DNA of 64,000 nucleotides from Bacteroidota bacterium (lineage in GTDB: Bacteria > Bacteroidota > Bacteroidia > Bacteroidales > Prolixibacteraceae): the NCBI GenBank assembly GCA_023251435.1, contig JAHEYU010000011.1, forward strand, positions 43,334 to 107,333. The letters run 5' to 3'. This document shows, piece after piece, positions 28,129 to 35,705 of this stretch (the stretch's first letter is position 1; each line of letters opens with the position of its first letter). The translations under genes were made by a program, and so were the position numbers. The notes below the pieces were generated by a model. That model worked only from the letters and a program-made list of their open reading frames with translations, was not told the DNA's origin and ran no database searches.

Positions 28129-29100
28129 TTACTGAATTCCTTCTTTCTTTGCGTTTAACTGCTCAACAACCATTTCTTTGTCCTGAATGATCTGTCTTTG
28201 ACGAATGACTTTCTGCTCGTTATCTGCAATTTTTTTGTGCGCCGATTTAATGTTTTGCTCTCTCGATTTTATTTTTCCTTTCAGGGATTTTATTTCACGA
28301 AAATATCCTGATTTTTCTTTTTCAAGTCCTTTTAATTCCTTTTTTGCGGTATCATATTCAAGGGTTTCTTTCATGAGCGTCGAGAAAGTATCTTTTTTCA
28401 TGGTGATGGTCTCATTTACCCTGACAATATCGTTCTCCACTTCAAAGATTGTGGCATTATATTTCTGGATATCACTTTCGAAGTTCGTAATTGATTTGTC
28501 CTCCTGTTTTGTTTTTCGTTCTACTTTTTTCAATACTCCTTCCTGGAGCATGACTTCTTTTTTAGCAGCTTTTATTTGATCATCAACCACACTTTTGTAA
28601 GCTTCAACGCCAAATTCGCGAATGTAATTTTTGAGCGACAAGATACGTTCTGCATCCACATTCGATTCGTTTATGAATGCTGAATCAGTAAATTGGAAGA
28701 AAGCACTAAAACGACAGCCTTCAGGTAATTCAGTTATGCGGGTATAAACATCCATCGAATATTTCGAGATTTGATTTACTTCTATTGATCTGACATACAT
28801 TTCGTCTCCTTTGGTTTCAACTTTCAAGCGGTCGCGGCTTGTTTGGTTTTCTTCACTTTTAAAGATATTTCCAACCTGGGTTGCAAGATTACTTATCCGT
28901 TCTCCAATACTTCGGTTGTTAATGTACTTTTTCCATACCGGTTCAATATCTTTTGTATTTGCTTCAGGAATAACTACTGTAAATGCGAATTGGGATCCTT
29001 TCGACATGCTTTTTTCACCAGTTTCAACTTCTACCTTGTATTGTGAACTGGCATTTAGAGCCATCATGATGGCTGCAAAAAATAACAAAATTTGTTTCAT
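28129..29100 (-). CDS. secreted protein with long C-terminal coiled coil, function unknown
   Basis: 323 aa from the ATG at 29100. An in-frame start 30 bases further upstream would add ten residues ahead of the signal peptide (MKQILLFFAAIMMALNASSQ) and is less likely. The mature N-terminal half (about 20-185) holds a beta-rich region (GSQFAFTVVIPEANTKDIEPVWKKYI, then DEMYVRSIEVNQISKYSMDVYTRI) that I cannot place in a named family. From about residue 190 to the end it is a charged coiled coil (many K/E/Q, LKGLEKEKSGYF, KSLKGKIKSREQNI). Probably periplasmic. It lies 67 bp behind the gene at 29168 on the same strand, so the two may be one unit. Confidence 0.72.
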   Translation of the reverse strand: MKQILLFFAAIMMALNASSQYKVEVETGEKSMSKGSQFAFTVVIPEANTKDIEPVWKKYINNRSIGERISNLATQVGNIFKSEENQTSRDRLKVETKGDEMYVRSIEVNQISKYSMDVYTRITELPEGCRFSAFFQFTDSAFINESNVDAERILSLKNYIREFGVEAYKSVVDDQIKAAKKEVMLQEGVLKKVERKTKQEDKSITNFESDIQKYNATIFEVENDIVRVNETITMKKDTFSTLMKETLEYDTAKKELKGLEKEKSGYFREIKSLKGKIKSREQNIKSAHKKIADNEQKVIRQRQIIQDKEMVVEQLNAKKEGIQ

Positions 29101-29167
29101 AAGTAGTTTTTTTATTGAAACGAATAACAAATTATTTTTGTTTATGACCTATATATTTATTTGTCCT

Positions 29168-29761
29168 TTACTTTACTTTTTTTACAAGTTGATAATGTGT
29201 TGTAAGTTTTTTGCGTTGCCTTTTTTCTTCGGAGCCAGCCACAAATGTTATGACCTTCGAAAGCGGAGAACGGATGGTTGGGCCGAAAAACGGCATGAAT
29301 CCTCTGTTATGTGAACCATGTTGGTCATAAAAATAACTTTGTCTCGATTTAATGTCAAAGCCTTCCGGTTTTTCCTGAGGAGCAAGACGTTTTATATCAG
29401 TGACTGTTTCCTGCAGATTTTTTTGTTCTTTTTCCTTTTTATCTGAAACGTCAACCTGCATCAACTCCACAACTTCAGGTTCAAGGAGAATATACCGGCC
29501 ATTGTGTTTTTCATTTACAAACCGCTTTTTAAAAGCGATGTGATATACAAGAAGTGAATCTTCCAATGCAATTTCTATCTGAAAGAATCCATTTGCATTT
29601 GTTCTCGAAGTTTTGCCTGTCCGAATGTTTATGATTGCCACTTCAGGAACAGGAATTGAGTCGTTGCCGATAACAATTCCAGATAAAATTGTTTTCATTG
29701 GCTGTTGTGAATAACCTTCAAATACAAATAAGAAGAAAAAAGGTATTAAAATAAATCTCAT
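29168..29761 (-). CDS. secreted protein with carboxypeptidase-regulatory-like (CarboxypepD_reg) domain
   Basis: 197 aa from ATG 29761 (a TTG directly before it is not needed). Signal peptide of about 20 residues (ends EGYSQQ). Then a domain of the CarboxypepD_reg-like type, an Ig-like beta sandwich: LSGIVIGNDSIPVPEVAIINIRTGKTSRTNANGFFQIEIALEDSLLVYHIAFKK, with the usual 'T-x-A-N-G-x-F' turn. The rest (100-197) is charged and ends in KKVK. Such domains occur alone or at the N-terminus of TonB-dependent transporters; here no barrel follows. Likely periplasmic, perhaps working with the coiled-coil protein downstream. Function unknown. Confidence 0.75.
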   Translation of the reverse strand: MRFILIPFFFLFVFEGYSQQPMKTILSGIVIGNDSIPVPEVAIINIRTGKTSRTNANGFFQIEIALEDSLLVYHIAFKKRFVNEKHNGRYILLEPEVVELMQVDVSDKKEKEQKNLQETVTDIKRLAPQEKPEGFDIKSRQSYFYDQHGSHNRGFMPFFGPTIRSPLSKVITFVAGSEEKRQRKKLTTHYQLVKKVK

Positions 29762-29764
29762 CAA

Positions 29765-30074
29765 GTTGAGTTTTGCTTTAGTTAGCTAATTTACAGTCAA
29801 TTTTAATTAATAAATCATAAATAGTTATAAGAATGCTTTAAGTCAAAATTCAAATTATCTGTTGAAAGAAAAAATATTCGTTGAAATATTTATATTTTGT
29901 AATAGAACATATGATTTGTTTACATATTTGGCATAAATGTTGAGCAAAAAAGCGGCAATAAAATTCGAAATACACGGTTATTTTGTAATCGATCTTAGAT
30001 TTTCAGGCCGAAATCTATTCTGAATAATTCACAGTTTTAAAATTAAACCAACTATAAAATCAAATAAACAAACC
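29765..30074. other. 310-bp AT-rich intergenic region before the efflux operon
   Basis: Divergent spacer between the CarboxypepD_reg gene and the efflux operon. It is AT-rich with no open frame of note, no hairpin with T-run and no exact TAnnTTTG box with a proper -33 partner. It must hold both promoters, but I cannot place them. Confidence 0.5.
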
Positions 30075-31463
30075 ATGAATACAAAAAGGATTCTTTATGT
30101 TGTAATTCCTGCTGTTTTACTGCTTGTTCTTTATCTGTCATTCAGACAAGGAGAAACCGATTTTTCAAAAATTACCACTGAAGTTCAACGTGGAACTTTC
30201 AGTGCGATTATTTTTTCATCGGGGCAGCTTGAATCCGAAAAGTCGGAAAGTATTAACATTCCGGAGAAACTGAAAGACAGAAACCTGCGAATCTACGAAT
30301 TGACCATTACCGATATGATTGAAGAGGGAACTTTGGTTGATTCGGGCGATTATGTGGCTACTTTAGATTACAAAGCCGTTGAAGAACAGATAAAAGCGGC
30401 GCAGGACGAACTGGAGCGAACTTTATCGGAATACGAGGACGGCAAAATTGATTCGAACCTGAACCTAAGCAATCAACGTGATCTTATCGTTAATGCAAGG
30501 CTTGATTTGGCTGAAAAGAAGATCATCATGGAAGAATCGGTTTTCGAATCGCCTTCTATTCAGAAAAAAGCAAGTATGGATAACGAAAAGGCTGCCCGCA
30601 GACTTGAGCAGGAGCAAATGGCTTACAAGTTAAAAAAGCGACAGGAAGAGAACAAAGTCGAACGTCGGTACATCAATTACCGCCAGGTTTTGGAGCGTTC
30701 GCAGGAACTTCAGAAATTATTCAATTCGCTCGAAATTACTGCTCCGAAGGCAGGAATTTTAACTTACCTGAAGTTTCCATGGGGCGAAATTATTAAGACC
30801 GGCTCGAAGGTTGGGCCTTATAATTCGGTAATTGCAACTATTCCTGAAATGACCAACCTGATTTCGAGAACTTATATCAATGAAATTGATATTTCGAAAA
30901 TAAAAATCGGACAGAATGTAAAACTTGGAATTGATGCTTTCCCTGACAAACAGTTGACTGGCAGTGTGATAGCGGTAGCAAATATTGGTCAGGCAATGCC
31001 AAACAGCGATGCCAAAGTATTTGAGGTGAAAATTAAGATTTTCGGGATTGATAAAGACCTGAAACCTGCTATGACTACAAGTAATGCTATTGAAGCAGGA
31101 ACTTTTGCCGATACTTTAATGGTTGCTTCGGATGCTGTTTTTGAAAACGACAGCCTGAAATTTGTTTATCTGGGCATCGACAAACCGGTAAGACAAATTG
31201 TTTGGCTAGGCGATGAAAACGAGAATCATGTTGTGATTAGGAAAGGCCTGAAAGCAGGTGATGTGGTTTGGCTGACCGAACCGGAAGGTGCTAATGAATT
31301 AAAATTTAGTGGCACGGAAATTTTTGCGGAAATGAAGAAAGAAAAGGAAGATGCCAAAATCAGAGCGGAAAAAGAAAGAGAAGAAATACAAAATAAACAG
31401 CCGGTAGCCCAGCCAGTTCCCGTTTCAGCACAAATGACACCCAACGCTATTAGGATTAGGTGA
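30075..31463 (+). CDS. efflux periplasmic adaptor (HlyD/MacA type), first copy
   Basis: 462-aa membrane-fusion protein. One N-terminal membrane helix (RILYVVIPAVLLLVLYLSF, about 5-24), a split biotinyl-lipoyl-like domain (DSGDYVATLDY and APKAGILTYL), a long alpha-helical hairpin (about 105-225, rich in K/E/Q), a beta-barrel domain (ISRTYINEIDISKIKIGQNVKLGIDAFPDKQLTGSV) and a charged C-terminal tail (KKEKEDAKIRAEKEREEIQNKQP). It would bridge the inner-membrane permease to TolC. It heads a four-gene operon: adaptor, permease (22 bp later), TolC, second adaptor. No linked ATPase gene. Confidence 0.88.
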   Translation: MNTKRILYVVIPAVLLLVLYLSFRQGETDFSKITTEVQRGTFSAIIFSSGQLESEKSESINIPEKLKDRNLRIYELTITDMIEEGTLVDSGDYVATLDYKAVEEQIKAAQDELERTLSEYEDGKIDSNLNLSNQRDLIVNARLDLAEKKIIMEESVFESPSIQKKASMDNEKAARRLEQEQMAYKLKKRQEENKVERRYINYRQVLERSQELQKLFNSLEITAPKAGILTYLKFPWGEIIKTGSKVGPYNSVIATIPEMTNLISRTYINEIDISKIKIGQNVKLGIDAFPDKQLTGSVIAVANIGQAMPNSDAKVFEVKIKIFGIDKDLKPAMTTSNAIEAGTFADTLMVASDAVFENDSLKFVYLGIDKPVRQIVWLGDENENHVVIRKGLKAGDVVWLTEPEGANELKFSGTEIFAEMKKEKEDAKIRAEKEREEIQNKQPVAQPVPVSAQMTPNAIRIR

Positions 31464-31485
31464 CCGTCAAATAAAAATTGCAACT

Positions 31486-32838
31486 ATGATTTTCAAAAAA
31501 TATTTTCATGATATTGTGATTGGGTTCGAGGCAATTATTGCCAATAAACTTAAATCGATACTAACCGCGCTGGGTATTATTTTCGGCGTAGCGGCTGTTA
31601 TAAGCATGATGGCCATTGGTAATGGCGCCGAGCAGGAAATACTCGAACAGATAAAAATGGTAGGTGTCAATAATATTATCGTAACCCCGTCCGAAGTTTC
31701 AATTGGAAGCAGCAACGAAAGCAGCGAAGAAGAAAAAGCCGGTGCCAAAAAATTCTCGAGAGGGCTGACAATGATGGATTTAAAAGCCATTCAGGAGATT
31801 ATTCCAACAATTAGCATCGTTAGTCCGGTGATTTCCTACAATTATTCAGCAATTATCGACGGGAAAAGTAAACCGATTGTTCTTGAAGGTGTGAACTCGA
31901 ATTATTTCACCTTATTCAATATCAGTTTGCAGTCGGGCGAGATTTTTAAGCCGCTTCAGGAAGAGTCGGGCCAGCCGGTATGCGTGATTGGCGACAACAT
32001 TAAAACGGTGTTTTTCAACCAGGAAGATCCGGTGGGAAAATCGATCAAATGTGGCCAAATCTGGCTGAAAATTATCGGTGTGGTCGAGCGTCGCGATTTT
32101 ACTGCTTCAGCTTCCGACGAAATGGGTATCAGCAGTTCCGACAATAAGATTTTTGTTCCGGCACAAACAATTCTGATGCGGTTTAAAAACAGGGCGCTAA
32201 TTCGTGCCGATGAGGTTGAAAGTGCCAATGCCCGCCGAAGAATGGTTGTTACTGGTACCGCTTCCGCCAGAGGATCGAGCGATAAAAATCCGAATCAGTT
32301 AGATAAGATCATCCTTCAGGTGAAAGAAACAGAGCAATTGGGTGCTACTGCCAATGTGGTCAAAAAATTACTTTTAAGACGTCATTCCGGATTGTACGAT
32401 TTTGAAGTAACGATTCCCGAATTGCTGCTCAAGCAACAACAGCGGACAAAAAAAATCTTCAATATAGTTTTGGGAGCCATTGCAGGTATTTCGCTCATCG
32501 TTGGGGGAATCGGGATCATGAATATTATGCTTGCATCGGTGATGGAACGAATCCGCGAAATCGGAACACGACAGGCCATCGGAGCTTCCAGGAAAGACAT
32601 TGTTGCACAGTTCCTTGCCGAATCGACCCTTATCAGTATTTCAGGAGGAATTATCGGAATTGTGCTTGGAGTAGTTCTTTCAAAGATCATCACGATGGCT
32701 TTCGATATCAAAACTGTTATTTCATTTTTCAGCATTTTCATCGCATTCGGAGTCTCTGCGCTGGTAGGCATCATGTTTGGATACATGCCGGCTAAGCGGG
32801 CTGCCGAAAAAGATCCTGTTGAATCATTACGAGCCTAA
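31486..32838 (+). CDS. ABC transporter permease, MacB/FtsX type, without ATPase domain
   Basis: 450 aa. One N-terminal helix (KLKSILTALGIIFGVAAVISMMAIG, about 22-46), a large periplasmic MacB_PCD domain (about 50-325) and three C-terminal helices (FNIVLGAIAGISLIVGGIGIMNIML, ESTLISISGGIIGIVLGVVLSKII, FFSIFIAFGVSALVGIMFGYMP) with the FtsX ending PAKRAAEKDPVESLRA. In MacB proper a nucleotide-binding domain precedes this; here it is absent, so a separate LolD/MacB-type ATPase is needed. None is in the operon; the closest in the window is the lolD-like gene at 40382, on the other strand. Substrate unknown; macrolide, lipoprotein or peptide export are all known in the family. Confidence 0.9.
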   Translation: MIFKKYFHDIVIGFEAIIANKLKSILTALGIIFGVAAVISMMAIGNGAEQEILEQIKMVGVNNIIVTPSEVSIGSSNESSEEEKAGAKKFSRGLTMMDLKAIQEIIPTISIVSPVISYNYSAIIDGKSKPIVLEGVNSNYFTLFNISLQSGEIFKPLQEESGQPVCVIGDNIKTVFFNQEDPVGKSIKCGQIWLKIIGVVERRDFTASASDEMGISSSDNKIFVPAQTILMRFKNRALIRADEVESANARRRMVVTGTASARGSSDKNPNQLDKIILQVKETEQLGATANVVKKLLLRRHSGLYDFEVTIPELLLKQQQRTKKIFNIVLGAIAGISLIVGGIGIMNIMLASVMERIREIGTRQAIGASRKDIVAQFLAESTLISISGGIIGIVLGVVLSKIITMAFDIKTVISFFSIFIAFGVSALVGIMFGYMPAKRAAEKDPVESLRA

Positions 32839-32859
32839 CCAATAAAACCAATCAACAAA

Positions 32860-34347
32860 ATGAAGAAAATATTTCTATTCCTGATCGTATTACTTTCGGG
32901 ATTCGGACTTAAAGTATATGCACAGCAAGATAATTTTAATCTGAACCTTGACGAGGTGGTAAAACTTGCATCGCAAAACTCGCTGGATGCCTTCAGAAAT
33001 AAAAACATGTATTTGGCCAGTTACTGGGAATTCAGGTATTACAAGGCAGACAAATTGCCAAGCCTGAATTTGACAACTACACCACTCGATTTTAACCACT
33101 ACCGGAAACGCGAGTATAATTTCCAGACCAACGAAGAAGAATACGTATTGCGCGATTATTTTAACTCGGATGTGACCATGCAGGTGAACCAAAAAGTTGG
33201 CCTGACCGGTGGTAGCTTTTTCTTAAGTTCGGAACTCGGAATGGTTAAAAACCTGAGTGGCGACCAAAAAACATCTTACCAGGCAACTCCTGTAAGCGTA
33301 GGTTATTCGCAGTCGCTAAACGGCTACAATGCCCTGAAATGGCAATCGAAGATCGAACCGATTAAATACGAAAAAGCCAAAAAAGAATTTGTTCAGTCGC
33401 AGGAAACCCTTGCCATGAAATCGACCGCCATGTTTTTTGATTTGGTTGAAGCACAGATTCAGCTGAAAATTGCGGTAAACAATCAATCGAACGCCGATAC
33501 TTTGTATAAAATAGGGAAAGGCCGCTTTCAGGTTGGAACGGTTACCCAGGATGAATTGCTAAATCTCGAACTCAACCAGTTAAATGCCACACAGTCGCTA
33601 AACCAGGCGAAACTGGAGGTTGAACGCTCCCAGTCGGGACTGAATTCATACCTCATGCTGGATAAAAAAACTAGGATTAACTGCATCGTGCCTTCAGAAA
33701 TACCCACTTTGCAAATTATGGCCGACGAAGCGTTGAATCTGGCGCTGCAAAATAATCCGGATATTCTGGAACAGGAGCAACAAATGATTGAACAAAACAG
33801 AGAAGTTGCCAGGGCTAAATCGGAAACAGGTTTAAGTACCAGTCTTTATGCTGTTTACGGACTAAATCAATCAGCCGATAATTTTGACATGGTGTACGAC
33901 GAGCCAGACCAAAGCCAACGGTTCCGCGTTGGAGTAAGTATTCCGCTTATCGACTGGGGCCGGCGAAAAGGCCGTTTAATGATGGCCGAATCGAACCGCG
34001 AAGTGGTTAATGCACGTATAAGACAATCGCGTATCGACTTCGAGCAGAATATTTTTCAGTCTGTTATGGAATTTAATCTTCAGGCCGAGCAGGTACGAAA
34101 TGCCGCAAAAGCCGACACCGTTGCTCAGAAGGGATATGACGTTACCTTTCAGCGTTTCCTGATTGGGAAAGTGGATGTTATTAAGCTTAACATCGCCCGA
34201 AACGATCGCGAATCGGCACGAAGATCATACATAAATGCTGTAAAAACATACTGGAATTATTACTACCGTTTGCGCATGCTTGCATTGTACGATTTTGTCA
34301 GGAAAGAAAGTATTACCGCCGAATACGATAAAATTATAGAAAACTGA
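32860..34347 (+). CDS. TolC-family outer-membrane efflux protein
   Basis: 495 aa with signal peptide (ends KVYAQQ). Two TolC (OEP) repeats: the first around 30-250 (LDEVVKLASQNSLDAFRNKNMYLASYWEFRYYKADKLPSLNL...), the second around 290-480 (ADEALNLALQNNPDILEQEQQMIEQNREVARAKSETGLSTSLYAVYGLNQS ..., then VGVSIPLIDWGRRKGRLMMAESNREV). Long amphipathic helices between fit the periplasmic tunnel of a trimeric channel. It is 21 bp behind the permease and 5 bp ahead of the second adaptor, so the three should form one tripartite exporter. Confidence 0.9.
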   Translation: MKKIFLFLIVLLSGFGLKVYAQQDNFNLNLDEVVKLASQNSLDAFRNKNMYLASYWEFRYYKADKLPSLNLTTTPLDFNHYRKREYNFQTNEEEYVLRDYFNSDVTMQVNQKVGLTGGSFFLSSELGMVKNLSGDQKTSYQATPVSVGYSQSLNGYNALKWQSKIEPIKYEKAKKEFVQSQETLAMKSTAMFFDLVEAQIQLKIAVNNQSNADTLYKIGKGRFQVGTVTQDELLNLELNQLNATQSLNQAKLEVERSQSGLNSYLMLDKKTRINCIVPSEIPTLQIMADEALNLALQNNPDILEQEQQMIEQNREVARAKSETGLSTSLYAVYGLNQSADNFDMVYDEPDQSQRFRVGVSIPLIDWGRRKGRLMMAESNREVVNARIRQSRIDFEQNIFQSVMEFNLQAEQVRNAAKADTVAQKGYDVTFQRFLIGKVDVIKLNIARNDRESARRSYINAVKTYWNYYYRLRMLALYDFVRKESITAEYDKIIEN

Positions 34348-34352
34348 TCATC

Positions 34353-35612
34353 ATGTTAAAAAATACGAATTACCGGATAATAGCTGTTCTGATTGTCGTA
34401 GTTATTGCTGTTGCTGTATATTTTGCGCTTCAGGTAAGACCCGAATCGGGCAAAACCTTTACAGTAAAGCGTGGTGATATTGAAACAGTTATTACCAGCA
34501 AGGGTGAAGTAAAAGGAGAAAAATATACGGAAATAAACCTTCCTCCTGAAATCTGCGACCAGGAACTACGTGTTTACCAGCTAAAAATTGTTGATTTAAT
34601 TCTTGAAGGGAAAGCCGTTAAAAAGGGAGATTATATTGCAAAACTCGATGAAAGTCAAATCATGAACATGATGCGAACCAGGATTCAGGACAAGGAAAAA
34701 TTTGATGCCGACCTCCGGAATGCAGTAATTGATTCAACTGTAAATCTTTCGAGAAAAAGAGAAGGGCTCGCCAATGCAAAACTCGACCTGGATTATCTGA
34801 AAATTGACCTTGAACAATCAAAATATGAATCGGAGGCCTATCAGCGTAAAACCCAGATGAGTTACCAAAAGGCAGAAATGAACATTGAAAAAATCAGGAG
34901 AGATTATTTGCTGGATAGAAACCGTCTTAAAATTCAGGTCGGGCGCTATCAGATGAGAGCTCAGGAACTTCAGATGCAGATTGATAAATACCAAAAAGCA
35001 TTGGCTGCCACCACTATTAAAACTCCTGAAGATGGAATCGTAATGTTTGCGAAAGACTGGTCAGGAAAATCTTATGGAAAAGACACCGAAATCAGTATAT
35101 GGAGACCTTTGATTGCCACCTTGCCCGACATGTCGGTTGTAATAACTGAAACCTACATCAGGGAAATTGACATTGCAAAAGTTGAACTAAATGACAGCGT
35201 GAGGATTACAATTGATGCGCTTCCTGATAAGGTTTTTCACGGCAATGTGATTAAGATTGCCACGATTGGCGAAGACCATAAGGATTTTGACATGAAAGCC
35301 TTCAAACTGATCATCAGGTTTGAAAGAAGCGACAAGGAGTTGAAACCCGGAATGACAGCCAATAACAACATCATTGTTGGCAATATGAATGATCAGTTAT
35401 TGGTTCCGCGAAAAGCTATTTATACGAAAAACGGAAAGCAGATTGTATATCTGAAACGTGGCGGTAAAATTACTGAACAGGGAATTGACCTGATTACCGA
35501 AAACGATGAGTATGGCGCTGTTGGAAAAAGTTTGAAAGAAGGTGATATTGTGCTGCTCTATCAGCCTGAAGAGTTTAAAACTGATAAAAGGAAAATGGCA
35601 AGTAATAAATAG
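34353..35612 (+). CDS. efflux periplasmic adaptor (HlyD/MacA type), second copy
   Basis: 419 aa, same plan as the adaptor at 30075: membrane helix (IIAVLIVVVIAVAVYFALQV, about 9-28), lipoyl-like half (KKGDYIAKLDESQI), helical hairpin (about 105-215), second lipoyl half (IKTPEDGIVMFAKDW), barrel (VITETYIREIDIAKVELNDSVRITIDALPDKVFHGNVI) and C-terminal domain (LVPRKAIYTKNGKQIVYL). The two adaptors are clearly homologous but diverged. Having two in one operon around a single permease suggests a hetero-oligomeric adaptor ring or alternative pump forms. It ends the operon; the next gene has its own promoter. Confidence 0.88.
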   Translation: MLKNTNYRIIAVLIVVVIAVAVYFALQVRPESGKTFTVKRGDIETVITSKGEVKGEKYTEINLPPEICDQELRVYQLKIVDLILEGKAVKKGDYIAKLDESQIMNMMRTRIQDKEKFDADLRNAVIDSTVNLSRKREGLANAKLDLDYLKIDLEQSKYESEAYQRKTQMSYQKAEMNIEKIRRDYLLDRNRLKIQVGRYQMRAQELQMQIDKYQKALAATTIKTPEDGIVMFAKDWSGKSYGKDTEISIWRPLIATLPDMSVVITETYIREIDIAKVELNDSVRITIDALPDKVFHGNVIKIATIGEDHKDFDMKAFKLIIRFERSDKELKPGMTANNNIIVGNMNDQLLVPRKAIYTKNGKQIVYLKRGGKITEQGIDLITENDEYGAVGKSLKEGDIVLLYQPEEFKTDKRKMASNK

Positions 35613-35639
35613 CTGTTAACAATTGTTTGTAACTCCTCG

Positions 35640-35670
35640 TTTGGTTGCACAAAGGGTTTTTATACTTTTG
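35640..35670 (+). promoter_or_regulatory. Bacteroidetes-type promoter of the DUF5916 gene
   Basis: TTTG at 35640-35643, 19 bp, TACTTTTG at 35663-35670: exact in both boxes and spacing. The start codon follows 35 bp later. Confidence 0.75.
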
Positions 35671-35705
35671 ACAACTTAATAAAAACCAAACGCTAAACCA
35701 ACCAA

